Source: Pseudoruegeria aquimaris
GTDB taxonomy: Bacteria > Pseudomonadota > Alphaproteobacteria > Rhodobacterales > Rhodobacteraceae
Direction: 5' to 3'
Assembly: GCF_900172235.1 (NCBI RefSeq)
Contig: NZ_FWFQ01000005.1
Span: 87,963 to 151,962 of the forward strand
DNA: 64,000 bases
Shown here: positions 63,809 through 64,000 of the stretch, piece after piece
Layout: each line of letters starts with the position of its first letter
Numbering within the stretch: the first letter of the stretch is position 1
Made by a program: the position numbers and the translations under genes
Notes under the pieces: model-generated
Database searches by the model: none
Seen by the model: the letters and a program-made list of their open reading frames with translations, nothing else
Told to the model about the DNA's origin: nothing

Positions 63809-64000
63809 CTAGGTCGTGGACTCATAATGTCTGATCCAGAGCCTTGAGCAAGCGAGGTGAAGTGCGGCGAGGAAGTTTGCTGCGGTTTTGAAGTATCGCG
63901 TTGCGATGCCGCGGAAGTGTTTGAGACGATTGAAGAACCGTTCGACCTTGTTGCGTTCGCGGTAGAGGTCTCGGTCGACGGTCCTGACCACGCGGACGTT
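63809..64000 (-). CDS. IS5-family transposase, C-terminal part (continues beyond window)
   Basis: The frame runs off the right edge. The visible end contains DRDLYRERNKVERFFNRL and the FRGIATRYFKTAANFLAALH region, the C-terminal catalytic part of IS5-type DDE transposases including the ERN...VERFF motif with the catalytic Glu. The TAG stop is formed by the CTAG at the junction with the host gene. It is oriented like the iron-uptake genes. Confidence 0.85.
   Translation of the reverse strand, partial: NVRVVRTVDRDLYRERNKVERFFNRLKHFRGIATRYFKTAANFLAALHLACSRLWIRHYESTT
63809..64000 (-). mobile_element. IS5-family insertion sequence, one end only
   Basis: The element begins after CTAG (63809-63812), a likely target duplication, with end sequence GTCGTGGACTCATAATG reading inward from 63813. 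The opposite end, its inverted repeat and the second target copy are outside the window. Confidence 0.82.

Overview
The window looks like a chromosome segment from an alphaproteobacterium, most likely of the order Rhodobacterales. The DNA is GC-rich with strongly G/C-ending codons. Several gene orders are typical of that group: hslO-NUDIX-cca, methyltransferase-hemH, rimP-nusA-ylxR-infB, mutT-argJ-ppiC divergent from secA, and lptC-lptA-lptB-hpf-ptsN without rpoN. The trio GT2, GT14/DUF5927 and NodH-like sulfotransferase also fits. No tRNA, rRNA, CRISPR array or prophage was seen. One insertion sequence enters at the right edge.

Layout. 0-9.5 kb: the end of a SpoIIE-type phosphatase, a NUDIX enzyme, an hslO-NUDIX-cca operon with a heat-shock-type promoter, a LysE exporter, a tandem pair of ABC half-transporters and a TrmA/RlmD-type RNA methyltransferase. 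9.5-11.7 kb: a cell-wall patch with two L,D-transpeptidases around a CAP-domain lipoprotein, then a small secreted or membrane protein. 11.7-19.7 kb: hemH and a methyltransferase, comF, a grxC-nitrilase-marR operon, ubiG, pip, a CDGSH/ferredoxin protein and an aldo/keto reductase. 19.8-25.4 kb: the rimP-nusA-ylxR-infB operon, with a promoter and an intrinsic-terminator-like hairpin in its leader. 25.4-34.7 kb: a 45-residue small gene, mutT-argJ-ppiC, secA with two envelope genes, and radC. 34.8-38.8 kb: dnaK-dnaJ and alkB.

38.8-49.4 kb holds surface-glycan genes: an ABC-2 permease, cysQ, a GT2 enzyme, galU, galE, a GT4 enzyme, a second GT2 enzyme, a GT14/DUF5927 protein and a two-module sulfotransferase. 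CysQ destroys PAP, the by-product of sulfotransferases, so the cluster may make and support a sulfated extracellular glycan. 49.4-53.4 kb carries ptsN, hpf, the lpt genes and an RNase D-like nuclease. At 53.5-57 kb a DeoR/GlpR-type regulator lies next to a formylglycine-generating enzyme and a Cys-type sulfatase that overlap tail to tail, forming a likely enzyme-plus-activator pair.

57.2-63.8 kb is a compact minus-strand iron-siderophore operon: FecCD permeases, FepC-like ATPase, siderophore-interacting flavoprotein, ExbB, two ExbDs and TonB. An IS5-type element has removed or displaced the N-terminal half of the first permease at a CTAG site. The uptake system in this strain may therefore be non-functional, or driven from the element.
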